Shown here one piece after another: positions 1 through 7,418 of a DNA stretch of 64,000 bases (the first letter of the stretch is position 1; each line of letters begins with the position of its first letter). The DNA is taken from NCBI RefSeq assembly GCF_947489715.1, contig NZ_CANLER010000004.1, positions 248,001-312,000 of the forward strand. Reading direction: 5' to 3'. Both the position numbers and the translations under genes were made by a program. The DNA comes from an uncultured Roseovarius sp. (GTDB lineage: Bacteria; Pseudomonadota; Alphaproteobacteria; Rhodobacterales; Rhodobacteraceae). Below the pieces are notes generated by a model. The model searched no databases. It was not told where the DNA came from and saw nothing but the letters and a program-made list of their open reading frames with translations.

Positions 1-52
1 GGCCTATATCGTCAAGGATGGCGACGTGCTGCACTTCCTTTTCAACACCTGA
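1..52 (+). CDS. ychF: YchF ribosome-binding ATPase, C-terminal end only
   Basis: The only complete frame running into a stop here reads YIVKDGDVLHFLFNT, which closely matches the last residues of the TGS domain of the universal GTPase-like ATPase YchF (usual ending of the type VxDGDVxHFRFN). The remainder of the gene lies before the window. YchF binds ribosomes and hydrolyses ATP. Only about 16 residues are visible, so the assignment rests on this tail motif. Confidence 0.72.
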   Translation, partial: AYIVKDGDVLHFLFNT

Positions 53-58
53 TCAGGG

Positions 59-88
59 GGCCGGGGTGTGCCGGGCTGAACCCCGGCC
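59..88 (+). terminator. Hairpin after ychF
   Basis: GGCCGGGGT and ACCCCGGCC form a perfect 9-bp stem with a 12-nt loop, starting 7 bases after the ychF stop codon. No clear T-run follows, so it may stabilise the 3' end or act with Rho rather than being a classical intrinsic terminator. Confidence 0.5.
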
Positions 89-176
89 TACCAGGGTCTT
101 AAGGCCGCGTTCCGGGGTGAGCGCGCTCCATACCCGAATCGCTTTGTTAACAAGGGCTTTGGGGCCGATTTGGTGT

Positions 177-254
177 GTCGGTATAACGTCGGTATTTTGT
201 CGGTATTCCGTCGGTGCGGGGATCGGTAAATTGTCGGATTAACAGTGCGTCCGG
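177..254 (+). repeat. 11-bp tandem repeat array (GTCGGTATnnn), copy 1
   Basis: Four head-to-tail 11-bp units start with GTCGGT at 177, 188, 199 and 210 (the first three continue GTCGGTAT), followed by weaker units GATCGGTAAATT and GTCGGATT. The array is followed by TTAACAGTGCGTCCGG. The same unit and a near-identical tail recur at 32909-32974. This fills most of the 300-base gap between ychF and the convergent TPR gene; no gene is evident in the gap. Confidence 0.8.
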
Positions 255-351
255 CAGACTTCTTAACTGCGTGTCAACACTCTCAGGCATCCCCAGTCTC
301 GTCCCGCCGTGCAGCGATTTTGGCGATGATATTGTCGACCATGCTCAGATA

Positions 352-2214
352 TTAGCTGGCTTTTGCTGTTGAAAAAACCTCCTGCGCGGCTTCAGCATGG
401 ATCATTGCCTGATTCAGTTGGGTTGGGTCATCGGTATTGTCAAAAAATGCCAACTCCAAATTAGCAAGATTATACTGGGTCATTGCCCAATCGAGCGGCA
501 TGCGGTTGCTAGTATATTCCTTAAGCGCGCTTTCGTAGGCAACACGCGCTTCTGCAAATCGATATTTGTCCCCGTCGAGTGCTCCAATTGCCTGGAGCGC
601 AGTGCCGAGATTCATCAGTGTTGCTGCCCATTGGAGCGGCGTGTTGTCTCGTGTCCACACCTGCAGTGCCTTCTTAAAGGCCTGTACGGCCTGATTTAGG
701 CGTTCAGTATTTCTTTCACGCTCTCCAAAAATTCGGAGCGCAAGGCCGTAATTCATCTGTGTTGAAGCCCAGTCGTGCGGTGCACGATCACGCGTACGTT
801 CCTCTAGAGCGCTCTCGTAAGCTTGGACAGCTTGCGTTAATCGCTCACTATCATTTTCACGCTCGCCGATTACTTGAAGCACATTACCGAGGTTCATTTG
901 GGCCGTTGCCCAATCAAGCGGCATGCGGTCGCGTGCCCACTCCTGCAAGGCGTTTTCATAGGCGGTGACGGCCTCGATCAGCTGCTGCGAGTCTTTTTCG
1001 CGTTCTCCCAATCTTGTGAGTGCGTTTCCTAAGTTCATCTGTGTCGCGGCCCAATTGAGTGGAAGGCTGTGACGTGGGAATTCCACAAGTGCGAATTTAT
1101 AATTTTCGACAGCTTCAAGCAGATATTTGGTGTTGATCTCCGATTGCCCTAGGACCGCAAGTGCATTGCCCACGTTATTTAGTATTGTGCCGCGTTCCGT
1201 CCCTGCGGTGGTGCGTGCCAAAACAAGCTTTGCAATATTGATGGAAACTTTGAGGAATTCAGATACCCCTTTGTCGCGTCCCTGAGTGAAATAATTATCT
1301 TGAAGTGTGCGCAGGTTTTCGAATTCAGCATGTCCCCCCGCCTCAAGATCAGCCTTTTGCACTAATAGTTCAGCAGAACGGGCGGCGTCGCCTTGGAGCA
1401 TCGCAACCTCGATACCGCTTTCCAGCAAACGGGTCTTGCGGGCCTGATGGGTGGCGTCCTCGGCGGCGAGGGCTTCGGTGATCTCGGCGCTGGCGCTGGC
1501 ATAGTCACCGTCCGCCGCGAGGTCCGCCACGCGTTTCAGCATTTCATCGACGAAATCGCCGTGGTTCGAGGTGACGCGCCCCTCCTGCTGGACGCGTACG
1601 GCGATATCGATGGCATTTTGCAGCTCCAGCCACGCTTGTCCCAGATCATCCGTGTCTCCGGCAATGCGTTGCGCCAGCCGGATGATGGCCTTTTCGGTAA
1701 TGCCTTCGTCGTGCAGGCGGTCTTGCTGACCGGTGTCCCGGGTCCGCGCCAGAAGCTCCTGCAACATCGCCTGTTCTTCGGTCCGCGGTTCAAGATACGG
1801 GGTCAGGGTAGCGGTGAGGATGCTGGCATAATCCTCAAGTGCTATGGCGGTGCGGTGGGCGTCGTCCACGGATGTGGCCCTGATTTGCGCGCACATGTTG
1901 GCGGCGATGGTCGGGGCGTCCATGTTCCCGGCGGCCAGATCGGTTTTGCCGGGTGGGAAGCTCTCCAGCATCTGCACGATGATTTTTCTGCGGTCGGGCG
2001 TAAGGTGCGCGTGATCGAGGTGGCCCTGCATTTCAGCTGCCATGGATTTGGCAAGGTATTTCTGGTCTTTGGTGGATTTCTTGAACAGTTCCACGCTTGA
2101 CAGCATGGTCGTGATCGCCGCCCCGGCACCGCCGGTCATGCTGAGATCCGCCGCGGTGGCGGCGCTGGCTATGGCAACCGCGATGTTGCCGGCGTGCAAA
2201 GGTTTTTCAATCAT
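352..2214 (-). CDS. TPR-repeat protein with a conserved helical N-terminal region
   Basis: The protein has 620 residues if started at ATG 2214, which has GGAAGG just upstream; the ORF track start at 2307 is less likely. The N-terminal ~270 residues are an Ala-rich, mostly helical region without a recognised catalytic motif. The C-terminal third is a run of about six 47-residue TPR-like units of the form PLDWAxxQMNLGNAL..AVxAYExALxExxRDR. The first part of the gene looks clearly more GC-rich than the repeat-coding part, with a change near 1390, suggesting a modular or exchanged C-terminus. It ends convergently against ychF and sits upstream of tRNA-Ser in the opposite orientation. Long TPR arrays usually bind protein partners; the function here is unknown. 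Confidence 0.8.
   Translation of the reverse strand: MIEKPLHAGNIAVAIASAATAADLSMTGGAGAAITTMLSSVELFKKSTKDQKYLAKSMAAEMQGHLDHAHLTPDRRKIIVQMLESFPPGKTDLAAGNMDAPTIAANMCAQIRATSVDDAHRTAIALEDYASILTATLTPYLEPRTEEQAMLQELLARTRDTGQQDRLHDEGITEKAIIRLAQRIAGDTDDLGQAWLELQNAIDIAVRVQQEGRVTSNHGDFVDEMLKRVADLAADGDYASASAEITEALAAEDATHQARKTRLLESGIEVAMLQGDAARSAELLVQKADLEAGGHAEFENLRTLQDNYFTQGRDKGVSEFLKVSINIAKLVLARTTAGTERGTILNNVGNALAVLGQSEINTKYLLEAVENYKFALVEFPRHSLPLNWAATQMNLGNALTRLGEREKDSQQLIEAVTAYENALQEWARDRMPLDWATAQMNLGNVLQVIGERENDSERLTQAVQAYESALEERTRDRAPHDWASTQMNYGLALRIFGERERNTERLNQAVQAFKKALQVWTRDNTPLQWAATLMNLGTALQAIGALDGDKYRFAEARVAYESALKEYTSNRMPLDWAMTQYNLANLELAFFDNTDDPTQLNQAMIHAEAAQEVFSTAKAS
355..1203 (-). repeat. 141-bp tandem coding repeats (TPR units)
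   Basis: Six consecutive units of 47 codons can be aligned at the C-terminus of the TPR protein. The four central ones share W-A-x-x-Q-M-N-L-G and an AVxAYExAL helix, while the first and last are more diverged. The DNA copies are themselves similar (recurring forms of attcatctgtgttgaagccc and cgctctccaa), so unequal crossing-over could change the copy number. Confidence 0.8.
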
Positions 2215-2351
2215 ACTCACCTTCCCTGCGAGCAGCATAAAGGGGTCGCGCGCCGGATAAACCCGGCCGGGAAATCCAAGCTGCGCAATGCGGGTATTTT
2301 GGGCCAATTCTGCTCTTGCCCTCTTTGGCGCAGATGTTTAGACGGGTCAGC

Positions 2352-2441
2352 GGAGCTGTGGCCGAGTGGTCGAAGGCGCTCCCCTGCTAAGGGAGTAGGC
2401 CCGGAAGGGTCTCGTGGGTTCGAATCCCATCGGCTCCGCCA
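2352..2441 (+). tRNA. tRNA-Ser (anticodon GCT)
   Basis: This is a 90-nt class II tRNA. The acceptor stem GGAGCTG pairs with CGGCTCC with one G-U. The anticodon loop lies in ctcccctGCTaagggag, followed by a long variable arm (taggcccggaagggtctc), a T arm with GTTCGAATC and an encoded CCA at 2439-2441. The anticodon GCT reads AGC/AGT serine codons. Its 3' end is immediately followed by AT-rich DNA and an integrase remnant, the usual arrangement at a tRNA attachment site. Confidence 0.96.
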
Positions 2442-2589
2442 CTTTACCCTAAATCAGATTTTCTTTGAAATATTCAGAATACTGCATAGCCCTTATTTAT
2501 ATACGAATTTTTGAAAATAGACTTCTATTGGATTTCTTTCGATATCGCCTGCATCATTTCGTTCGGTGGTATGAATTGTGGTATAGAAC

Positions 2590-2966
2590 ATGGCGGCACT
2601 TAGCGGCAAACTGACGAAACGACTGGTTGAAAACCTTGGGCCGGGTCGGCATGGGGATGGCGGCGGGTTGCATCTGGTCGTCGATCCCTCGGGCGCGCGG
2701 CGTTGGATTGTGCGGGTGACGGTCAAAGGTCAGAAGAACCGCAAGGGTGGGCCTCTGCGCACGGACTTCGGATTGGGCGGGGCAGATGTCGTCACGCTCA
2801 ACATGGCCCGCGAGCGGGCGCTGGAATACCGCCGCATGGCCAAGCAAGGGCTGAACCCGCGTTACAATGCCCGGCAGGACATCCCGACCTTCGAAGAGTT
2901 TGCCCAGCAAGTGCATATCGAGCGCCTGCCGACATGGCGCAATCCCAAGCATGGCCAGCAATGGAT
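2590..2966 (+). pseudogene. Truncated tyrosine-recombinase (P4-type integrase) N-terminus
   Basis: About 125 residues are recognisable as the arm-type DNA-binding (DUF4102-like) and start of the core-binding region of a P4-family integrase: LTKRLVENLGPGRHGDGGGL, LVVDPSGARRWIVRV, SLG-like FGLGGADVVTLNMARERALEYRRMAKQGLNP, then WRNPKHGQQW. After that motif the similarity stops and the frame ends 15 codons later (stop near 3009). The catalytic domain with the R-H-R-Y residues is absent, so it cannot recombine. It lies 148 bases after tRNA-Ser(GCT) on the same strand, as integrases of tRNA-targeting islands do. It is best read as the relic of a lost or deleted genomic island. Confidence 0.85.
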
Positions 2967-3299
2967 CTGTTCGATGAAGGGCATGTCTCGCGTGTTGTTG
3001 CACAAGTAGAACCGTCGTCGGTTGATTTGGGAACTTTGGTGATGGTGGGAATGGTCTTGGACCGTTCAACACCCGAAAGCTTCGCTGCCTTTGAAGAAGC
3101 GGTGTCGGGCATGAAGGAACTGTTGGACTGCCACTTGGTTGCAGGAGACTTCGACTACCTTCTAAAAATCCGCGTCAGCGACATGAATGACTTTAATACC
3201 ATGCACAACAAGATGCTGATCGCTTTGCCCGGCGTCCGCCAAATTCGGACGTTCTTTGTGCTGAAGGAAATCAAAGAAAACGCTCCGTTGGCATTCTGA
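2961..3299 (+). pseudogene. Lrp/AsnC-family regulator, C-terminal RAM domain only
   Basis: In the +3 frame, from LFDEGHVSRVVAQVEP onward, the sequence matches the ligand-binding half of Lrp/AsnC regulators: LGTLVMVGMVLDRSTPESFAAFEEAV, LLDCHLVAGDFDYLLKIRV, then ALPGVRQIRTFFVLKEIKE. The normal N-terminal helix-turn-helix (about 60 residues) is missing, and its place is taken by the integrase fragment in another frame. The ORF track extends this frame to 2703, but that part is shadow. An ATG at 2961 could in principle give a 112-residue RAM-only protein, but no ribosome-binding site precedes it. Confidence 0.82.
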
Positions 3300-3341
3300 T
3301 AGCGTTCATTGATGCCTAACACAGGTTCCGGGTTCCGGGTC

Positions 3342-3384
3342 GCATGCAGGTAAGCCTCCGAAAATTCGAGGCCTACATGCAGGC
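3342..3384. terminator. Imperfect hairpin between convergent genes
   Basis: GCATGCAGGTAAGCCTC and GAGGCCTACATGCAGGC pair with three mismatches around a 9-nt AT-rich centre. It lies between the Lrp remnant and the convergent SDR gene and is probably a bidirectional transcription end. Nothing else is seen in 3300-3463. Confidence 0.45.
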
Positions 3385-3463
3385 CTAGCGATCCGTATTG
3401 CTCCGCCGGAACCTTTTCTGAGACCTCGTCCGGGCCACAGCGTGAAGTTTCGAATGCGTGCCA

Positions 3464-4198
3464 TCAGTAGGTCGCCCGTCCGCCTGACAGGTCGAACACC
3501 GCACCGGTGTTGAAGGTACAATCATCAGACGACAGCCACATGACAAGCCGCGCGGTTTCCTCGACTGTGCCCAGTCGTTTCATCGGAGACTTGTCGATCA
3601 TGATCTGCACGAACTCCGGTGTCATCTGGTCGAGAATTGCTGTCTTGACCGCGGCAGGCGCGATGCAATTGACGCGGATGTCGGTCAGGGCCAGCTCTTT
3701 CGCCAGCGACTTGGTGAAGCCAATCACACCCGCCTTGGCCGCTGAATAGGCCGATGCATTGGGTGTACCTTCCTTGCCTGCAAGCGAGGCCATGTTGACG
3801 ATCCGGCCAAAGCCCTTTTCCTGCATCACCGGGACTACCGCATGGGCTAGATAGAAGGTGCCGGTCAGGTTGACCTCGACGACCTTCGCCCAGGTCGCTG
3901 GGTCGTTATCGACCACTGGTAGAGTCGGGCCGGCGAAGCCCGCATTATGCGATAGAAAATCGATACCGCCGAAGGCCGCGCATGTATCTGATACGGCTGC
4001 TGTAATCTGCGTTGGATCGCTGATATCGACCTTGCAATGTAGCGCCCCATTGGGCGCGGCTTCCGGTTCCGAGAGATCCCAGATCGCAACCTTCGCCCCT
4101 GCACTGGCATACTGGCGAGCAATCTCGGCCCCGATTCCGGCCGCACCGCCGGTGATGACAGCGACGCGGTTCGAGAAGTCATAATTTACGTTGCTCAT
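3464..4198 (-). CDS. SDR-family NAD(P)-dependent oxidoreductase
   Basis: This is a 244-residue classical short-chain dehydrogenase of normal length. The cofactor motif TGGAAGIG is at residues ~16-23, NAG at ~86 (HNAGFAG), the catalytic Ser within NMASLAGKEG, and the Tyr-Lys pair in SAYSAAKAGVIGF. The acidic residue WDLSEPE after strand 2 favours NAD. Substrate is not predictable; sugar and hydroxy-acid dehydrogenases of this type are common. It follows the decayed cupin gene on the same strand by a few bases (its ATG at 4198 lies just after the ancestral cupin stop) and looks like the one surviving enzyme of a degraded catabolic cluster. No strong ribosome-binding site is visible, so its expression may have depended on translation of the cupin. 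Confidence 0.85.
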   Translation of the reverse strand: MSNVNYDFSNRVAVITGGAAGIGAEIARQYASAGAKVAIWDLSEPEAAPNGALHCKVDISDPTQITAAVSDTCAAFGGIDFLSHNAGFAGPTLPVVDNDPATWAKVVEVNLTGTFYLAHAVVPVMQEKGFGRIVNMASLAGKEGTPNASAYSAAKAGVIGFTKSLAKELALTDIRVNCIAPAAVKTAILDQMTPEFVQIMIDKSPMKRLGTVEETARLVMWLSSDDCTFNTGAVFDLSGGRATY

Positions 4199-4203
4199 GA
4201 CAT

Positions 4204-4733
4204 CTACCGGATGAAGGTTTTGAAGTAATCAGCGCCCAGGCCGACCTTTTCGAAATGCGCGCGGCACATGTCGATCTTGGTGAATACGTCCTCTTAACCA
4301 AGGTGATTGCCGTCCGGGTCGACGTAAACATTACGCCGTTTACCTGAAAGTAGGTGATCATCTCGTCCACATCATCGGGGACGACCAGCGTGTGTGTTTC
4401 GCCCGGCGGCTCATAGACATAGCTGCCTTCGCGGGCTTCCCAGTCATGCTCAAAATAATGCCAGCGCCCTTTCAGCACAAAGCCATGCACCGGATTGGGG
4501 TGACGATGACGAGATAGAACACCGGCTTTGGTGACCTTCAACAGATTCATCCAATAGCCCTGAGAGACATTCAGGCAGAGCGGGCGGAAAAACACAGTCT
4601 CGGTTTGCTGCACCCACATGCGTGGATCGCCTTCAGACAGAGCGTCCTGCACAACGATGTCCGGCAGAGCGTCGGGTGGCATCGGGTGCTTGTAGGACAC
4701 ACGCGGGTTTTCGTCTTCACTGACCAGTGGCAT
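4204..4733 (-). pseudogene. Cupin dioxygenase (2,4'-dihydroxyacetophenone dioxygenase-like), frameshifted
   Basis: The N-terminal ~140 residues match the DAD-dioxygenase-like cupin family: RMWVQQTETVFFRPLCLNVSQGYW, metal-binding HRHPNPVHGFVLKGRW, and PPGETHTLVV. At about 4327 one base appears to be missing in a T run (coding strand TTTACG where TTTTACG restores frame). In the restored frame the protein continues YVDPDGNHLG, then hits TAA where a Tyr codon is expected, then EDVFTKIDMCRAHFEKVGLGADYFKTFIR and a TAG at 4204. It therefore carries a frameshift and a nonsense codon. The 184-residue ORF in the track has a meaningless tail that runs into the SDR gene. The start at 4733 has AAGGAAG upstream. 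Confidence 0.85.
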
Positions 4734-4750
4734 TGAGCTTCCTTTCGTGT

Positions 4751-5310
4751 CTATGCAGCGGCATATCCGCCATCGACGTTCAGAATTTTCCGGTGATGAA
4801 ACTGGCCGCCTCCGAAGCTAGAAACAGCGCGGGGCCCACCAGATCTTCGGGCTGGCCCCATCGGTTCATCGGGGTGCGCGCCAGAATGTCGGCGCTGCGC
4901 GCTGGATCTTCTTGCAGGTTTTCCGTGAGAGGTGTGGCAATCCAGCCCGGTGCCAGCGCGTTCACACGAATGCCATCGGGTGCATAAGCGATGGCCAGCG
5001 GCTTGGTCAGCTGCGCAATCCCACCTTTTGAGGCGGCATAACCCGGCACCAGCCTGCCACCGAAATAGCTGTGCATCGACGCGATGTTGATGATGCACCC
5101 GCTATTGGCTGCCAGCGCGGGCCGTGCAGATGTACAGACGCGCATGGTGCCGGTCAGGTTGATGTCCAACTCCTCGTCCCTACGGATCACACCTGCGGCG
5201 TTGACCACCACAGACAGTTGCAGCTGTGCCGTGACAAGTGCGTCCACCCGCTGTCGGCTGCTGCCCTTTGATGCGACAAACTCAAACGTCTGGTTTGTCC
5301 CGCTACGCGG
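4751..5310 (-). pseudogene. Second SDR gene, 5'-truncated and frameshifted
   Basis: The readable part has SDR motifs VVVNAAGVIRRDEE, DINLTGTMRVC, IINIASMHSYFGG, PGYAASKGGIAQLTK and RVNALAPGWIATPLTENL. Three defects are visible. The Rossmann N-terminus with the TGxxxGIG motif is absent, the frame starting abruptly next to the EamA gene's stop. About ten residues normally lying between RRDEE and DINL are missing. One A is lost in a run near 4787, so the frame ends at ITGKF instead of ITGKILNVDGGYAAA (TAG at 4751). The exact upstream limit is uncertain. It is probably a dead paralogue of the downstream SDR. Confidence 0.83.
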
Positions 5311-5323
5311 CGCAGACCATACC

Positions 5324-6265
5324 CTAGTCTATTGTCGGTGCTGTCGGCGTCCGGCGGCGCAGCACCAGCAGGCCTGCGCCGATGATCAGGGCCATGCCCA
5401 GCAGCGTGGTGCCGCCCGGCATGGCGGCGAAGAAAGTGAGATCCCAGAACGCCACAAACAGAAGATAGCTGTATTCGAAGGTGGCCACGGTCGCGGGAGG
5501 TGCTGCCTGATAGGCCCCGGCCAGCAGCATGCCGATTGCGACGGTCAGCGCGGCCAGCACCGTCAGCACCAGCCACTCGGTCTGGCCGATGGGTTGCCAC
5601 GGGCCAAGGACGTTGGGAAAGGCGCGGGCCAGATCCGCGTCGGGCGGCCAGATCAGCAGCACCGCACTTGCCCCCAGGCCCGCCGCCAGCATCATGAGGT
5701 TCAGCGACAGCGCCATCGTGGCCAGCGGGATGTCCTGGCATTTTACACGGGTCACGATATGGCCAAGGGCATAGAAAAACGCGCCGATGACGGGCAGCAC
5801 CGCCCAGGGTGAGAATGCATCTGTGCCCGGTTGCAGCAGGATCAGAACGCCCGCGAAGCCCACGCAAACCGCAACCCAGCCACGCGGACCCACAGTCTCA
5901 CGGATGGCAAAGGCCGACAGCAATGTGACGAAGATGGGCGCGGTGTAATTCGCAGCCCCCACGGTGGAGAGGCTGAGAAACGGGATCGCCGCGTAAAAGG
6001 CCATGAAGGTCAGCGTCAGGCAAAGCCCCCGCACCATCGGCCATTTGTGAAGCGCGTTCCCGAGCGTGCCCGGCCCGGTGCCGCGCCACCATGGAAGGGC
6101 CGCGAAGAGCGGGAAGGCCAGCACTGCCCTTACGGCGAATATCTGCCACAGCGACAGCGTATTGCTGAACAGTTTGAAGACCACATCCTGCACCGATATC
6201 GTGAACGCAGCCGCAATGATCAGGGTTATGCCGCGCAGGATGTGCTGGGGGCGTGTGATGATCAT
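5324..6265 (-). CDS. EamA/DMT-family transporter
   Basis: A 313-residue integral membrane protein with ten predicted hydrophobic segments in two EamA halves (first ending near ITVLLSAFAIRETVGPRGW, second near GMALIIGAGLLVLRRR). The length and the conserved pattern of a short RE/TVG loop at the end of each half fit the 10-TMS drug/metabolite transporters. The substrate cannot be told. It is divergent from a LysR regulator, which probably controls it, and upstream of the decayed SDR/cupin/SDR genes on the same strand, so it may once have exported or imported a substrate of that pathway. Confidence 0.85.
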   Translation of the reverse strand: MIITRPQHILRGITLIIAAAFTISVQDVVFKLFSNTLSLWQIFAVRAVLAFPLFAALPWWRGTGPGTLGNALHKWPMVRGLCLTLTFMAFYAAIPFLSLSTVGAANYTAPIFVTLLSAFAIRETVGPRGWVAVCVGFAGVLILLQPGTDAFSPWAVLPVIGAFFYALGHIVTRVKCQDIPLATMALSLNLMMLAAGLGASAVLLIWPPDADLARAFPNVLGPWQPIGQTEWLVLTVLAALTVAIGMLLAGAYQAAPPATVATFEYSYLLFVAFWDLTFFAAMPGGTTLLGMALIIGAGLLVLRRRTPTAPTID

Positions 6266-6357
6266 CCAGTATGCCTCGGCGTTGAAGGTGGGATACGCGG
6301 TTCAGGGATGATATTTCGGGTGGGAATGTTTGGGAATGCGTTGCAAATCAAACATAC

Positions 6358-6376
6358 TATTTAGTAATACTAAATA
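6358..6376. promoter_or_regulatory. Perfect inverted repeat abutting the LysR start codon
   Basis: TATTTAGT-aat-ACTAAATA is a perfect 8-bp palindrome with a 3-nt centre, ending one base before the ATG at 6377. It is markedly AT-rich, lies in the divergent EamA/LysR promoter region, and fits the T-N11-A style of LysR operators. The LysR gene has no visible Shine-Dalgarno because the palindrome occupies that position. Confidence 0.5.
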
Positions 6377-7300
6377 ATGGAGCGAGCACCGGTTCACGGG
6401 ATCGAAGTGTTCCTGACGATTGTTCAGGAGGGATCGCTGCGCGCGGCGGCCAATGTTCTGGGCGTGGGGGCACCGGCGGTCAGCCTGCAGCTCAAGGCGC
6501 TGGAGGAGAGGTTGGGCGTTGGTCTGATCATCCGCAGTACGCGCAGCATCGAGTTGACTGAAGCGGGCCGTGTGCTGTTCGAGGCGGCCGGTCCGGCCTA
6601 TCGGGACATGATTTATGCGGTCAAGAAGACGCGCGAAGTGGGTGCATCGCTGAACGGGACGCTGCGGCTGAGCCTGTCGCGCGGGGCTTATGTGGCGGCG
6701 CTGGCACCGGTGCTGGAACGGTTTCAGGCCGATAATCCGGGCATCAATCTTGAACTTTCATGGAACGAGGAGCTGGTGGATATCAACCGCGAGGGGTTTC
6801 ATGCGGGCATCCGCCTGGGCGATGTGCTGAGCCCGGATATGGTGGCGGTGCGCCTGACCGGGCCGCTGGCAACGGTGTTCAGCGCGTCCCCGGGATATCT
6901 GGACCGAGCAGGTCGGCCCGAGCATCCGCGTGACCTGCTGGAGCATAACTGCATTCGCTACAAGCTGCCGACGGCGAACCGGATCGCGGACTGGGTGTTT
7001 TGCGAGGATGGGCAGGACAAGGTGATCGACCCACCCGCGCGGCTGGTTTTCGATCACGTGCTGGGGGTCATACAGGCGGCGCGCGAGGGGCATGGCATCG
7101 GCTGGTCCATGCGCGCCACAGCCGAGGAACACCTGGCGTCAGGTGAGTTGGAGGCGGTGCTGGACCCCTATGCCCGCGCGTTGCCGCCGTTCTACCTGTA
7201 TTATCCCGAGCAGAACAAACGGGTCGAATGCCTGCGCCTGCTGATTGACTGTCTGGTAACGCATCGTGACCGGCAGCGCCGGGACGGTCCGAAGTCCTGA
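6377..7300 (+). CDS. LysR-family transcriptional regulator
   Basis: 307 residues. The N-terminal winged helix-turn-helix is at ~1-65: HGIEVFLTIVQEGSLRAAANVLGVGAPAVSLQLKALEERLGVGLIIRSTRSIELTEAG. It is followed by a linker and a periplasmic-binding-like effector domain with HAGIRLGD and HNCIRYKLP. The start at ATG 6377 matches the usual beginning of this subfamily even though it lacks a Shine-Dalgarno. Divergent transcription from the EamA transporter points to that gene as its target. The effector is unknown. Confidence 0.9.
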   Translation: MERAPVHGIEVFLTIVQEGSLRAAANVLGVGAPAVSLQLKALEERLGVGLIIRSTRSIELTEAGRVLFEAAGPAYRDMIYAVKKTREVGASLNGTLRLSLSRGAYVAALAPVLERFQADNPGINLELSWNEELVDINREGFHAGIRLGDVLSPDMVAVRLTGPLATVFSASPGYLDRAGRPEHPRDLLEHNCIRYKLPTANRIADWVFCEDGQDKVIDPPARLVFDHVLGVIQAAREGHGIGWSMRATAEEHLASGELEAVLDPYARALPPFYLYYPEQNKRVECLRLLIDCLVTHRDRQRRDGPKS

Positions 7301-7418
7301 GCGAGCGTAGCCGCGTTAAATGAAGCTGTGATTTTTCGCTGGGCCGGTCGTCGATCCGGGCCGCGATTTCAAAGCGTTCCTGAGCTATGGTTTGATTTTG
7401 CCCCGGTGGTGCATCGCA

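Noticed and set aside
177-232. CRISPR-like repeat
   Set aside because: The 11-bp units follow each other without spacers and no cas gene is near, so it is a simple tandem array.
284-343. 19-codon frame MVDNIIAKIAARRDETGDA after the TPR gene
   Set aside because: No ribosome-binding site and no recognisable family; could be chance.
2703-2960. Upstream part of the Lrp frame as an unusual N-terminal domain
   Set aside because: It is the integrase sequence read in the wrong frame.
4179-4733. ORF-track version of the cupin gene (184 residues) as an intact gene
   Set aside because: The C-terminal third is out of frame with the family sequence; restoring one base recovers the proper ending, so it is a pseudogene.
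4327-4787. Both homopolymer frameshifts as sequencing errors only
   Set aside because: Possible, but the additional TAA, the missing N-terminus and the internal gap cannot be explained by a single-base run error.
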